Notes: generated by a model not told the origin, from the letters alone. A stretch of DNA of 64,000 bases from Megalobrama amblycephala (GCF_018812025.1 NC_063054.1:29960356-30024355); one strand, 5' to 3'. Positions 26,260 through 40,072 are shown, numbered from the stretch's first letter. A program made the numbers and translations.

Positions 26260-26459
26260 TTCAAGAAATTGCTGGTCAAGTTAATAGCGATAGAAAGTTC
26301 GTTAAATTGCGCACAGTTTGCATTTAACAGTACTATTTTGTTTTTACGCACATTGAAATCAAAATAATGTTTGTATTTCCACTTGAAAAAACATTTTAGC
26401 AAGCGTTCTCCGGTGATTCATTAAAGCGCATGCTTGCTCATCAAATGACACGTCCGTGC

Positions 26460-27158
26460 CACCCCCATGATGTTCATGTCTTTCTTTCTTCAGTCGAAAA
26501 GAAATTAAGGTTTTTGATGAAAACATTCCAGGATTTTTCTCCATGTAGTGGACTTCAATGGACTCCAAATGGTTGAAGGTCAAAATTACAGTATCAGTGC
26601 AGCTTCAAAGTGTTCTACAAGATCCCAGACGAGGAATAAGTATCTTATCTAGAGAAACCATCGCTCATTTGCTAAAATTTTTTAAAAATATATACGTTTT
26701 AACCATAAATGCTCATCTTGAACTAGCTCTCTTCTTCTCTATTAGAATTCCAGCAGTGTAGACACTGCTAAGTGTATTACTGCCCTCCTCAGGTTAAAGT
26801 TTGAACTAAATTGTCATATACAATATGCTAGTGCAAGTATATAACAATTAGTTCAAGTTCAAGATGAGCATTTATGGTTAAAACGTATATAATTTTTATT
26901 TATTTTTTAAGAAAATGAGTGATGATTTCTCTTGATAAGACCTTTATTTTTCATCTGGGATCTCTGTAAACTGTAATTTTGACCTTCAACCGTTTGGGGT
27001 CCATTGAAGTCCACTATATGGAGAAAAATCCTGGAATGTTTTCATCAAAAAACTTAAATTCTTTCCGACTAAAGAAAAAAAGACATGAACATCTTGGATG
27101 ACATGGGGGTGAGTAAATTATCAGGAAATTTTAATTTGAACGTGAACTAATCCTTTAA
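26460..27158. mobile_element. Long-arm MITE, 'ggattagttcac' family
   Basis: Contains the arm aaattaaggtttttgatgaa and its complement about 500 bp away, and ends cgtgaactaatccttta. Sister copies are at 47062-47748 and 55854-56544. The left arm is trimmed. Confidence 0.8.
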
Positions 27159-27295
27159 AATGTAATGTATTACATTACTGCGTTATCAGGAAAAGTAATT
27201 AGTTACTTTGTAACGCATTTTACCCAAATCTGATCATTACACACAAGGTTTTTCTATAATTTAAAGTCATAAAATGTAAGAACTTTGGTTTGCAC

Positions 27296-27440
27296 AATTC
27301 AATCCAATTCACATTTATTTGTATAGCGCTTTTCACGATACATATCATTTCAAAGCAGCTTTACAGAGAATGCATGTCAACATTACAATTTAAAGAATGC
27401 AGTTAGCAAATAATGTAATAATTTAGGCAATTAATTTACA
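27296..27440 (+). repeat. Widespread fish repeat fragment
   Basis: The phrase catttatttgtatagcgctt followed by ttcaaagcagctttacag is a recurrent repeat unit in teleost genomes (recognised from experience, not searched). Class uncertain. Confidence 0.5.
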
Positions 27441-27625
27441 ATCACTGTTAGCAGTTTAACTGAACGTAGAAGCAATGAGCTCCTGAATTACATTAACAAT
27501 AATTAGGATATAGAAATTGTGTAATGTGCATGTTGATCCAGATGATTGCGTCTTCTGAAGTCCTCACAGGAGTTGGCGCCGTCTCGTCATAGGTGTTGGT
27601 CATCTGAGGTCTTCTTAAGAGGCTG

Positions 27626-27945
27626 GATCCAAGGGTGCTTTTACACTTGGTTTGACTGCCTGGACCGAACCCGCTCCCCCCTCCCCCTGCCCCCACTGGA
27701 CTGTGTTCACATTATATTATTTGGGTCCGAACCGCGGTTCGTTTGCGTTCACTTCCGCAATTTGGTACGTTTGCATTCATATCAGCAGCGAACCGTACCG
27801 GAGTTCACTTAAACCGCATCCCAGACCACCCTTTTTAACTCGCACCCCAGTTCAGAACACAGTGTTCACATCATCCAAACGTACCGAACTCTGACGTCAA
27901 TCGAACCCGGGTGCGCACCAAAAGTGCTAATGTGAAACCACCGAG
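27626..27945. mobile_element. Terminal-inverted-repeat element upstream of flvcr1
   Basis: The left side gtgcttttacacttggttt pairs with the right side accaaaagtgctaatgtgaaacc. The interior is rich in (gg)accgaac and cgaaccg motifs in both orientations. About 480 bp upstream of the flvcr1 start codon. Confidence 0.6.
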
Positions 27946-28427
27946 TAAAGAGGAAAAAAATGCCTGAAGCGCCCACAGACTGTGGAAGCGCCTCGTTCAA
28001 CGCAGCTCTCATTGTTCACTGTCTACTAATGTACGTGGGCTGTTGAAGGCTCGCCCACTTGCCCCGCCCCATCTGCAGTCTCATTGGTCCTTGCCAAGCC
28101 TATAAATCCACTTACAGTAGTGGTTGACGAGCTAAAGCGGAGCAAGCAAATCCGAAGGGGATGCGCACATCACGCCATCATCTCTCACATGCTGCTGAAG
28201 CCGGTAGTAATCGGAAACGTGGCCCCAATTCACGCCGTTGATCATAATTACAGCGTTTTATTTACATTATTATCAAGTGGACCATCCGAAAACGTCATCC
28301 TGATCTCTGTGTGTCATACGCCTACCGCTTCAGGAAACGTTTTGTCACTTAGAGAGTTGCGTATCTAGCCCGATTTGATATGAACTAGAATCGTTTATGT
28401 CTAAGTGAAAAGGTTAATTTTGTCGAA
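27946..28427 (+). promoter_or_regulatory. flvcr1: flvcr1 upstream region / 5' UTR
   Basis: GC-richer sequence with ccgcccc at 28062-28070 (Sp1-like), an ATTGG inverted CCAAT at about 28082-28086, and tataaat at 28101-28107. The 94-codon open frame at 28084-28368 looks like chance. The transcription start is unproven. Confidence 0.45.
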
Positions 28428-31400
28428 ATGGTGGCAGGTGAGTTTCTTCCAGAGCAGCATGTTCTGCCTGACAGCACACCTGATGGTAGAGTCACAGAAG
28501 GAAATACAGACGAGGACAGCGGCTACAAGGAGCTTTCCAATGGATCGGTCCATATAACATTGGATCCAAAGGTGCTGGAACAGGAGCTTCCACCACCGGA
28601 CGAAAAAGAGGCGATGCTTCCCGCTGAGCAGAATAACGATGAGCTCGAGACGAGACTCTACTGTAGGCGGTTTGCTGTTCTCGCCGTGTTCAGCCTCTAT
28701 TCGCTAGTCAACGCCTTTCAGTGGATCCAGTACAGCATCATTACGAACATCTTCATGGAGTATTATGAAGTATCAAGCACCACGATTGACTGGCTCTCTG
28801 TGGTCTATATGGTCGCATATGTGCCTTTAATCTTCCCCGCGACGTGGCTGCTGGATAAGAAGGGGCTGAGGATGACAGCGTTGTTAGGGGCCGGGTTGAA
28901 TGCTTTGGGTGCGTGGGTGAAGTGCGCCAGCGTGGGGCCCAACCTGTTCTGGGTCACCATGGCCGCACAGATCATATGCTCTGTGGCACAGGTGTTCATC
29001 CTCGGTCTCCCCTCCAGAATCGCGTCCGTTTGGTTCGGCCCGAAAGAAGTTTCCACGGCCTGTGCCACAGCGGTGTTGGGCAACCAGGTGTGACCTGTAA
29101 ATGACATGACATTAGTGATAAATTTGGTTAAATATTACTCGACATGTGGCATATTACCAATGTCACTTAACTTGGTATTTAAAATTGCTTATAGTTACAG
29201 TGAGGTCAGCTTCGTTAAATAATTTCACGTTATGTTGTTAAGTAGCCAAAATGCCATGGTTACCGTAGTTTCCGCTGCTGGAAAATTCAGCTCTAGCTGG
29301 AAGCTGTGTTTTGGAAGATGATCATAAGTGAATTAGCTCTATTAATAGGTCTTTCAAGCATTCAACAAGTTCAAGCTGGTCCAGGTATTCCGTTCCCATT
29401 GACTTCCATTGTATGTTATTACTTAGCAGTAACTGTAGAAATGATTATTTTGGCGGGAACTATGGTAACCATGGTACATTTTTTGTTAGGGTGCTTAGTA
29501 TTTAAATGCATAGTCATATAAACACTTTAATTTACAGTGAGACCAGAAATATTTAACATTGTGTATTATTCTTAAAGGGATAGTTCACCCAAAAAAAAAA
29601 AAAAAAAAAAAATTCTGTCATTAATTACTCACCCTCATGTCATTTCAAGACTTTCATTCATCCTTGGAACACAAATTATTATATTTTTGATGAAATCTGA
29701 GAGCTTTCTGTCCCTCCATAGACAGTTATGCAACTACCACTTTGACACTTCAAAAAGCTCATAGAGATCGTAAAACTAATCCTTATGAATTTAGCAGTTT
29801 AGTCCAGATCGCTTTATATGATGAACAGATTTAATTTAGGCTTTTATTCACATGTAAACATTGATCAACTCACACATCAGTCGTGGTAAACGGAAGCTCA
29901 AGCATGTTTGCTTGACGCATGTGAGAACCAATGAGGTTCATTCTCGTGTGTTGCGCAGGGCGTTTGAGCTTCTGCAAGAGGTTTGTTTTTCGTGCGTCAA
30001 GAAGGTTTGGTTGAGCTTCTGTTTATGTTCGCTGATCAATGTTTATATGTGAATAAAAGTCTAAATTAAATCTGTTCATCATTAAAAGCGCTCGAGTCTC
30101 TTTAGAAAATTTGGACTAAACCACTCAATTCATATGGATTAGATTTATGATCTCTTCATTACATTTTTAAAGTGTCGAAGTGGTAGTTGCGTAGCTGTCT
30201 GTGGAGGGACAGAAATCTCTGATTTCATTAAAAAAATCTTCATTTGTGTTCTGAAGATGAACGAAAGTCTTATGGGTTAGGAATGACATGAGGGTGAGTA
30301 ATTAATGACAGAATTTTCATTTTTTGTGTGAACTATCCCTTTAAAGAGTGTTGGTTTTATTATTGTTTTATGTGCTGATTTTTTTGTGTGACTTACAGTA
30401 AATGTTATTTCCCTTAAGCTTGGTGTAGCCATAGGTTTCCTGCTCCCACCTGTTCTGGTTCCCAACACTGCAGACGACAAAGACCTCATGGGCCACAACA
30501 TCAGCATAATGTTCTATGGAACAGCTGGAGTTTCAACTCTGCTCTTCCTTCTAACAATATTTGGTAATAATCAGTGTACATTTCACATTGTTAAAACTTT
30601 TTCCAGAAGTTGAGTAAAAGAAGATGAAGGAGATAAAGAAATAAACAAGGAGATTTAGAAATAAATGCAACTGATGCATGTATTAATGCTACAAATCATG
30701 CAAAATGACCTTCTCTCATTCAGTCTTCTGCATGCTATGCTTTTATGTCATTATAGTTCACAATACACAGTCATGTTGCAACTAGTTGATTTGGAACACC
30801 TGGCACATTATCCTTGCATATGATGATGTGTCATCTGTCATCAGAATATAGGAAAGTGCTGTTTTATAAACACAGGCAGGAGAGTTCTATGCAACAATGA
30901 TTAATATTTTAAATAGTATCAAAATTAATACAAGTATGTTAATCTCTCACGATAGCTTTAAACATGTTTAGTAATCAGATTATCAGAATTAGATGTTCAT
31001 GTGTGTTTCTCTCAGTCATTAAGGACAGACCTCCACTCCCACCCAGCAAAGCCCAAGCTGTTCTCTCCAATGTTCCAGCTGAAGACTATTCATACAAAAA
31101 ATCAATCGTTAACCTCTTTAGGAGCAAGCCCTTCATTCTGCTCCTCATCAGCTATGGTGAGAAAGGCAATTATTCAATACAAAAATTGGCCTGTTCATAC
31201 CAAGAATGATAACTATATTAGCATCCACAGCATATCGTTCTGTTTATTCTAAGCACACGCTGCAGTTATGTGGTTTGCCACTTCAAATGCTTGAGGTGGC
31301 AGGATGGATGATTGGCTGTCAATGATTTTATGTTTCATCAGCTGGAAAAAAATCATTCTTAAAGTGATTCCAGCGACATTGTTCCTCTATGCCATTATTG

Positions 31401-34400
31401 TTATAGATGTTGTCAGTGTGGATTCTGATATTCTTTATATTTAGAACGATTTTTAGAACTATATCTTTATTATAGTTATCGTACGTCCTTGGTGTGAATG
31501 GGCCATAACTCACACGTATGTTGTTTTAAACCTTATGACTTTCTTTCTTCCATGAAACACAAAAGCAAAATTTGTTTTTCTTTAAAATATAATGCATTTC
31601 AATAGATTATCTATATTTGTTCATTTTAATTTTTGGGTTAACTGTTCCTTTAATCTAATCTTAATATTTTCCCTGTGCTTTTAATAGAGCACCACATACC
31701 ATTCATTATGAGATGATTTCTGTTATTTTATCTTGTGTATGGCTTATTAATTTAATACTGTAATTATACAGTATCAACCTTCTCTAATGCTGCAGTTTCA
31801 GTTTTATTATATAGAAAGTTCTGCACTTCAGCAAATATTGTCAGCTCTTTTCTTTTTTTTTTAACATCATTTTCAAAATATCTGATTATGTTTTTAGGCA
31901 TCATGACCGGATCATTCTATTCTGTATCTACACTTCTCAATCAAATGATAATTACTTTCTATCCGGTAAGTGACCTTTGATAAACTCTGTATGAATATGC
32001 AATGCTATATGCATGTGTGTAAGGGGTCTTTCTGGGTCCGTCTCAGGCGCACCACGGTACTCTTTGCCGGGAATGGGCAGCTGGTCACCGATTTACTGTC
32101 CAGTTCATTAGCAGCTTTTCATGCATGCCTGCTACTCATGACAGAGTCCAAATGAATAGACGAGCTCTTCTGTGTACATTCCCAAGTTTGATCTGTCCGA
32201 ATGTTCTGCAGGCTTTCCCACAAGGCTTAAGTTTAGTGAATATCACCATGTGATATTTCTTACTGTGCATAGCACTTCCATATCTGGCCATGAGAACTTT
32301 TAAAAAGAGGTGTCACTGACAAATGAATGAAAGTTAGGTCAGGTGCACACTGTACGATTTATAATAGTCCTTTACAATAATTGCTTGTCACAAGATCCCT
32401 GTAAGCCTTGTCACAGTCAAGATTCGTTAAAAAGATTCGTTGCACACAAGAAGACTCGTTCAGAGTTTTACATCCTCAATCCGTGACACGTTAGGTGAGG
32501 TAATCTGCAGTTTTGTATGTATTTGAACGATTAAGAGCAATAAGCCACAAAAATAACTCAACTTGGTACTAACAAACTGTTTGAGAGGCGGCTTTATGTC
32601 TGCGACACTTATATAGATCAGTGGTGCGTGTGCTTACACCAAAACCTATGAGAATGAGTAAAATGCGCAATGGCCACAAGTAGTAATAGTGAGTGAGAGG
32701 AGGCAGGTGTGTGCTATCTGAGAGAAGAGAGAACGAGAACGCATAACTGGTATCGGTGTATCAATACTGCGGAAAATGAGTATTGGAATAGTTTCAGATA
32801 TTTTTGTGCCGATACATATCAAAATATTGATATTTTTGACGAAGACAGATGACAACTAAGGGTTTTCTTGACTTTAAGGGGGTTTGTTTGTACCAAAATC
32901 CTGAGCTCAAAGCTTGCAGGAGGACAGTATCACTAGCATGTTTAAAAGTCATAGAAATGTTCATTTGACCTATTAAAACACCTTTAAACCTTCTAAAACT
33001 TTTTTTTTTAGGGTGAAGAGCTAAACACAGGCAGAATCGGCTTGACTTTGGTGGTGGCTGGAATGTTCGGCTCAATACTGTGTGGAGTCTGGCTGGATCG
33101 TACTAAAACCTATAAGTATGTATATCTGCTAAACCAGTGGAATTTTTTCTCTAATGTTTTGAAGTATTGGCTTTAAAGCATTTAGCTCTTGCACTCATAT
33201 TAGTTTTCATTATTAGCTGCTGCTAATCAGTAAATCGTTTTGACTATGTTGAGTTTATTTATTTTCTAATTTTTAATTTAAGGTGCTGCCACATTAGCAA
33301 AATTTCGACAATATATTGTGGGCAAAAAGGTCAATTTTCTGTTGTCAATTTTGTAACAATGCATTAAGTAGTAAGATTTGGACCATGAAAATGTCATTTT
33401 ATTAGCCCTCATCAGATAATTTTATCAATTTCAATTTCAATCAATTCATTTTTCCTCTCACCCTTTAGATTGACAACATTGATCGTCTACGTGCTGTCCT
33501 TTATTGGAATGGTGGTGTTCACATTCACGCTGAACTTGGGATATCTGCTTGTTATCTTCTTTACTGCTGGGGTCCTAGGGTAAGCCTGCCATTAAAGGTC
33601 CTGTTCTTCGTGATCCCATGTTTCAAACTTTAGTTAGTGTGTAATGTTGTTGTTAGAGTATAAATAAAATCTGTAAAATTTTAAAGCTCAAAGTTCAATG
33701 CCAAGCGAGATATATTATTTAACAGAAGTCGCCTACATCGAACGGCAAGTTTGGACTACATCCCTCTACTTCCTTCTTTAATGACATCACTAAAACAGTT
33801 TTTTGACTAACCTCCGCCCACAGGAATACACAAGAGTTGTGTTTGTAGAGTGTGTTTGTCGCCATGTCGTCGAAACGCTGTTATTTTCATCCCGCAGTCC
33901 AATCACCGGGTCTGATTCCGGCTCAAATTGATAGGGTAAAATTAAAGACATGTTTACAATAACACTGAGCGCGTGCATCTCCACGTTATGGTAAGAGGCG
34001 TGACTTTTCCGGGCACGGTGCGCTCAGAACTGTCGAATCACAACACAGGAACCGCTGGCACAATCAGAACTCGTTACGTATTTCTGAAGGAGGGACTTCA
34101 TAGAACAAGGAAGTCATCAGCCCGTTTTTATGACAGTGGAAACAGCGCTATATAGATAAGTAAATTATGTGAAAAATACTGTGTTTTTTTACACGCGAAA
34201 CATGAACACATGTTATATTGCACACTATAAACACAATCAAAGCTTCAAAAAACCACGAAAAACGGGAGTTTCAACTTATTGTGCCTGTTACTATCATTTA
34301 ATTTCTTACCTGTTACTATCATTTAATATCCAGACCATAGCTATTTCACGAGTTCACACTTGCAAATAAGTCAGATAGATTAAATGGTATGAGTATTTGG

Positions 34401-35385
34401 CGTGCTGTCTGAGGAGAGGGCTCTGGGTCCGGTATTTGGCCCGAACCCAGAGTACTCCCCACGTATTCCTGGTCTATGGGCCGCTATACGTAAGCCGTCC
34501 ACCATATAGAATGGTGCAGAGATGACGCATTTTTGTAGGCCAAAACCCAGAAACGAGTTCGCATTTTAGCACTTCTGGTTCCATCGTCACAAAGTCAATG
34601 GGTTTTTGGTTAAATGGCTGAAATAAGGTCTGTGGTTAACACAAGCTCAAGATACTTTTTACGTATTATTCTATGACATAAAATACAGTACATCAGTATT
34701 ACCCCACTCGTGATTTTTTTTAAGCTGTTACGTGTCTTGCTTACAAGTGGCTAAATGGGACTACAGAGGTTGTCGGGGACATTAAACATCATCAGCCAAA
34801 CAAGTAAGCCCAGTCCACTTTTACAGCCTCGGTATGCCTATAATTGCACTCCTATAAACTCAAACATTAAGGGAAAATATTTTTAGATAGCTGAAACAGT
34901 TGTTGGAAGCTTGGTGGGACCTTGGTGTAGTTCATTTATAGCCTACCTTTAGCTTTTAACTTCTGGCTTCAAAATTCATGAAAGTTGTTCATCTGTGAAA
35001 ATGATCTTGATGGACAAAACTTATAAGTATCATGAACTTTTGTTGATTACAAAGCTTGTTTTTTGCAATAATCCAAAAGCTTATGGAACAATCCTATTGG
35101 GTTTTTGTCGAGGGAACCAGGGTGATGCTAACTGCTGATTGGCCTACAAAGTGACCTCATACCTGCACCACTCTATTGGAATGGTCAAAGCCGGTCTGTG
35201 AACACTCGAGAGCAAGTTGACTATGCATCTGTAACCGTAATTCATAACACCTGCGTGACAGCCGACATAAACTATACCCAATACCAATCAGTTAAAAAAA
35301 AATGCTTAATCAGCCCAGATACCGATTCTTGAGATCGATCCGGGACATCCCTAATATATATATATATATAACATCATAATATATG

Positions 35386-35439
<54 letters not shown>

Positions 35440-37502
35440 CATGTGTTTTAGGACATATTCTCATTTGTTTTAAATGTGCCTGTGAAGCATTCTGATTATT
35501 GTAAACAAGTCAGCAGCACAAGTTCTTTGTTTAAATATAGCAGAAGTGGTCACTGATCAGGTTTTGGTTTCCTATTGTTGTTTGATACATGCTTGTACAT
35601 GCTGTACTTTAGCTTTTCACATTCAAATAGTTCTCTGCCAGCCAGGTACATGTGACTCATGTTACTACTATTCTATTCGAAAGGTTTTTTATGACTGGTT
35701 ACCTTCCCATTGGCTTTGAATTCGGCGTTGAAATCACATACCCTGAGTCAGAGGGCACATCATCTGGTCTTCTGAATGCTTTTGCACAGGTAAGTTTGGA
35801 CTGCTCATTCTCAACTTGCTTCATTTTTGCAATAAGCTTTCAGCTGATCATTTTCATACTCGCCCTGGTAACCACTTTCAGTTTGAACATCCTGGTGGAA
35901 TACACACCCACATTCAATTATCTCCAATATTTTGAAGAATAAGTCATTGGTATTTCAGTATTTCTGTCTCATACAGTAACTTTAATTTTTAGGTGTTCGG
36001 CATCATTTTTACTCTCATACAAGGGCGACTGACCACAGACTACGGCCCACTCAGCGGAAACATTTTCTTGTGTGCTTGGATCCTCTTTGGCATTGTTCTA
36101 ACAGGTTACTTTTCTTATTTACAGGCCTTTCTCTTATTGATCAGTATTGTTGGTGAACAGCATTAAAAAATGTTTGTGTTCTTACAGCTCTGATTAAATC
36201 AGACCTCAAAAGACATGGCGTCAATATGAGCAATACAGACAAAGGACAAGCAGTAAGTCTCATTTTATGCAATTCATCACTTTTGTAAAATAAATATACC
36301 AAACACAGAGAGGCAAATCTTGATAATGTGAAGTGTTAGATATCTCAGTGAATTTATAATCAGTTTAGTGCGAGATCAAAGTCAAAAAGGGCAAAAGCCA
36401 TGCTGTTTGCCTTAGAAAACTGAACAAAGTGAATATTCATTGGTACAGAGAATACAGAGAATTTGCCTGACATATTTGAAAGTAAAATGTTATGTCATTT
36501 TTATTTTGTACGTTTATTTATTTGTATTATTATTTTTGGTTATACTTTATTTTAAGGTGATGTAGTTAAACTGTAATTACTCATAAGTACTGAGCAATAT
36601 TAATTAACTACATGTACTTACTATAGAGTTACAGTTAAGGTTAGGTTTAGGGTTAGTTACTTGTAATTATGCATAATTTACTGTTATTACTATAGTAAGT
36701 ACATTTAGTGTAATTACGTCACCTTAAAATAAAGTGTTACCTTATTTTTTTTTGAAAAATATTATGATATAAATCCAGGCATTGTTTTTCAATGTACACT
36801 ACCGTTCAAACGTTTAGGATCGCTAAGATTTTTTAAAATTTATTTGGTAAAGAATTGAATGCTTTTATTCAGCAAGGATGCATTTAATAGATTTCTGTTT
36901 CAAATAAATGCTGTTCTTTTGAACTTTAATATTCATCAAAGAATCTTGAAAAAAATCATTGTTACCATGAAAATATTAAATGGCACAACTGTTTTCAACA
37001 TTTGATAATAATAAGAAATGTTTCTTGAGCAGAAAATCTGCATATTAGAATGATTTCTGAAGGATCATGTGACACTGAAGACTGGAGTAATGATGCTGAA
37101 AATTCAGGAATGAATTACATTTTAAAATATATTACTATGGTAAATAATTATATTACTTTGTAATAATATTTCACAATATTAATGCTATATTCTATTTTTG
37201 ATCAAATAAATGCAGCCTTGGTGAACATAAGAGACTTCTTTCAAAAACATTTAAAAATCTTACCGACTCCAAACCGTTGATCGGTAGTGTATTTGGCCTT
37301 CGATATCCTGAAGTTGAAGATAGCCATTTTATCAATTAATTGCTGTCTAAAGGGAAATGAAAAAGATTTCCAGGTCTTAATGAGATCTTAATTGAACACG
37401 TGTTTCTCTCCCCTGAAGGTTCCCACTGAGCTGCCTTCCGAAAAAGTGTCCAGTGACGTCAAGCTAGAGTCCTCTAGCTTACCTCATGAGACTGCGATTT
37501 AA
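28428..37502 (+). CDS. flvcr1: Flvcr1, MFS heme/choline transporter
   Basis: A 12-helix plasma-membrane carrier of the major facilitator superfamily (SLC49A1), reported to export heme and to move choline/ethanolamine; in mammals it is also known as a retroviral receptor. Ten exons: 28428-29087, 30419-30563, 31016-31156, 31898-31965, 33012-33115, 33469-33579, 35684-35789, 35993-36104, 36188-36252 and 37419-37502. All phases agree, giving 531 residues (human 555). The N-terminal 80 residues are acidic and cytosolic; the first membrane helix is at about 82-100, and the MFS loop after helix 2 contains [10 protein letters not shown]. Strongly conserved segments include [55 protein letters not shown] and SDYGP-like TDYGP. 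The C-terminal tail is short and variable. Introns 1 and 9 carry MITE-type repeats. Confidence 0.96.
29573..30344. mobile_element. MITE, 'ggatagttcac' family, flvcr1 intron 1
   Basis: cttaaagggatagttcaccc at the left and gtgaactatccctttaa at the right, with an A-run expansion after the left end. Inverted arms are visible (tctgttcatcat pairs). It lies between flvcr1 exons 1 and 2. Confidence 0.9.
33590..35683. repeat. Repeat-rich flvcr1 intron 6
   Basis: Mosaic of repeat-like blocks: a block starting ttaaaggtcctgttcttcgt near 33593, one near 35280-35357 ending gatcgatccgggacatccct, and (TA)n runs at 35352-35370 and 35398-35435. No exon was found between flvcr1 exons 6 and 7. Individual element boundaries could not be fixed. 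Confidence 0.45.
36538..36741. mobile_element. Small MITE, flvcr1 intron 9
   Basis: About 23 bp of inverted ends: ggttatactttattttaagg at the left and the complement ccttaaaataaagtgttacc at the right, with internal taactac/gtaatta motifs. Related in style to the outer element at 56765-57811. Confidence 0.8.
36794..37292. repeat. Interspersed repeat, flvcr1 intron 9
   Basis: Starts acactaccgttcaaacgttt and ends ctccaaaccgttgatcggtagtgt, giving inverted ends (acactaccgttcaa/ttgatcggtagtgt). Same family as 16551-17275 and 44340-44745. Confidence 0.8.
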
Positions 37503-37637
37503 GTTTTAAACGTTTCCAACAGCACATCAACAATCACAAGAGATTACAAACTCTCCTGAGATAACTTGAAATCTCCTTATTTTGCTGTAATGTAGTGTGA
37601 TGTAATGATGTTCTAGCACAATTTTCTGTGAAAATGG

Positions 37638-38722
37638 TAGGGCTGCCCCCTAATAGTCGACTAACCCTTAGTCGACTAAAATTTTATTAGTCGGTTAGTC
37701 ACAAAAAAAAACCTCTGCAGAAAGTGGCGAAATCACACAGTCCGTGAGGGACGGATCATTAACAGCGGGTCCTTGTGGTAATTACAGTATGTCGGGCAGG
37801 AAATCCAAACATTTCACCCATTGACCTCAAATATGGCTTATCATTTGAAACATACAAGTAGTAGCAACTTTACATGGTCGCTCGCTCTGACTTTAACCTA
37901 GATAAATGTGCGCTATTTGTGCAGAGTGTGGAAGCTGAAGTATTAGCGCGCTTTACTGTTTGACATGGAGGCGCCAGCGCAATCACTTGCATTTTTTTCC
38001 TGATAACAGCGGAAACAACTTAAAATACGCCGTCATTTTTGGTCATACAGATAAGAGTACGTCATACATAACACATCACGTATTATACGCAATACATCAT
38101 TCGAAACTATAAGGGGTCTACTTTTATTTGTGTGAACTCACAATAACAAGAAAACATTGTGCTTTTGTAAAAAAAAAAGAAAACAAACAGGATGCGCTTC
38201 CTGCCTTCTCTGTCTTCCTGAACTGGAGCGCGTCACAAAAATGAACCGAAACTCAGAGCATATAGGCTACAGACATGAGAAATATATCTATAGAAAACGT
38301 GAAATGTCTACTTTTAAATGAACCAATTCGAATGGAAAAGAAATACACTGCTTATGTAATCCGTATGAATGGTGCATTTCTCTCTATAGGCGCGTTCACT
38401 ATACTGCAGAGACAAGAGTCGGCATCGTCAGCTTCATCTTTGCGGCCGACACTGACTCAGAAAACATTCGTTTATTATAAATAATTACAATGTCTCCTTA
38501 GTACTCCTTTTCCCGGCACATTCATAATCATTACTTTTGCTGTTGTTGCGGCAAAGTTTATGCCTGCGCTTGAGTGCAAAATAAGGTATATATATCAACC
38601 CTCTCCCCCCACAAGGATATATTTAAGTAATTAAATTAACATAAATGTGCGATTAATCGACTAATGGCTTAAATGAACGATGACTAGTCGATTTGAAAAA
38701 TCTTTAGTCGGGGGCAGCCCTA
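37638..38722. mobile_element. Non-autonomous hAT element downstream of flvcr1 stop
   Basis: The left end tagggctgccccctaatagtcg and right end cttt-agtcgggggcagcccta are inverted repeats. The flanks gaaaatgg (37630-37637) and gaaaacgg (38723-38730) form an 8-bp target duplication with one difference. It is 1,085 bp with no transposase. It begins 136 bp past the flvcr1 stop codon, very likely within its 3' UTR. Confidence 0.88.
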
Positions 38723-38730
38723 GAAAACGG

Positions 38731-39808
38731 ACAGTGATAATTGTTCGGAAATATACTGTGAATTAATTTCTCCTAATCTAGGCTGATTGTATATACAATC
38801 TGTCTCTCAAATATACATGCATGATACTTTTTATTTGTTTCAAGAACTGTGGACCAAATATTAGTTATTTTACAGGGCTTGTAAGGCCCATATGCACAAT
38901 CCTGTTAGCGTGATTGGAACAGCATGTTTGTTTGCTTCGTCTCAAAGCACCTTTCTGACTGTGCGCTGCTTGTTCGTTTCTAACGTCTGCTGTTGCATTG
39001 CAGAACATCTACATGTCCACAAAGGCCATAAATTCCCATTTTATTTATTCAGGATGATGAAGAATTCCCATGCTTTCAATGAAGAGTGTTCTGTAAACTA
39101 AAAAGACATAGTATGCAAATTGTAGTGTATAGGTAAGTGCTTTAACAAACTGACCTACCATTATGAGACTGACATTATTTCAAGTACTTAATGCAGTCAT
39201 TGCAAGATAAAATCAAATGTTGTGTAAGTGCTTTTTTGACCTGTAACACATATAGTACTAGGAGAAGGCTTGTTTAGTCTTTTCCAGAGAGCACAAACCA
39301 ACCTTTCAGCATTTGTACCACGTTAAGAATGTGTTTAGTTTAAAAGGAATGTGATTTATTTGTGTGAGTGTATTGCTGACAGGCCTAGGTGAGGTTTCAA
39401 GAAAATGTCATGCCTCAGAAGTGTGGTAGAAAGAGGACTATTATTTTAATATTTTATAAGCTTAGGTTTACTTACTTTAGTAGCTAATTTTTGCACTTTT
39501 GATGCATATTTATTGGAAAGATGGCTTTTTCAGGATTGTTTTTATATTTATTCATTTCTGCTTTGAATTTCTACTGTTTCTACTTAGTATACTTGTCGTT
39601 TAATGAAGGCAGCTGTGCAAACTGGGGTTTCACATGATTGTCACAAATGATGCTGGGAAATTCACTGTAAAGTAAAAAACTCATTTGCATTACACTGAAC
39701 ATTGGAGGAATGGAAGTGGCTCATGTTTCCATCACTGCTGTTGTAAAGTAAAAATGATATTGCTAAAACTAAAATGTCCAGTTTGTTTATTGCAAATATG
39801 TTATGATA
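38731..39808 (+). other. Likely remainder of flvcr1 3' UTR / intergenic
   Basis: Unique-looking AT-rich sequence with no credible gene. Chance frames at 38275-38484 and 38892-39101 have no homology that I recognise. The flvcr1 poly(A) site was not identified with confidence. Confidence 0.35.
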
Positions 39809-40072
39809 CAGGGGTTTTCAGTCTTTTAGATGCCACGGACCCCCAGATATGATCATTCTCTTGCAAGGGACCCCATCCTTTAAATAAATGTCTAAAATAT
39901 TTTTCTAAAAAATATTTAGTTTCTATTTAGTCACATTTTTTCGCCCCTACTCATTATAGTAATGTACTGTTACAGTAATGTAATCTATGTACTTTTACAT
40001 ATTTTACACTGTTTTTCTTTAAACTTTCCACTGACCTCTTAGCACTCCTGGACACCAGATTGAAAACCTCTG
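39809..40072. mobile_element. Short TIR element
   Basis: caggggttttcagtctttta at the left and accagattgaaaacctctg at the right are inverted ends (cag(a/g)ggttttca). About 264 bp, non-coding. Confidence 0.75.

Larger units (their letters stand above)
25376..27232. mobile_element. Probable hAT-type element bearing nested repeats
   Basis: The left terminus cagtgttgggtaagttac pairs with a right terminus whose complement is cagatttgggtaaaatgcg. Internal ends are rich in agtaatc/gattact motifs typical of a common fish repeat. Two later elements sit inside (26037-26259 and about 26460-27158). No clean target duplication was seen, so the boundaries are tentative. Confidence 0.55.

Noticed and set aside
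26020..26402. Overlapping open frames on both strands (115 and 123 codons)
   Set aside because: They are mirror images caused by the palindrome at 26037-26259.
28084..28368. 94-codon frame just upstream of flvcr1
   Set aside because: It lies in the likely flvcr1 promoter or 5' UTR, and its translation has no recognisable domain.
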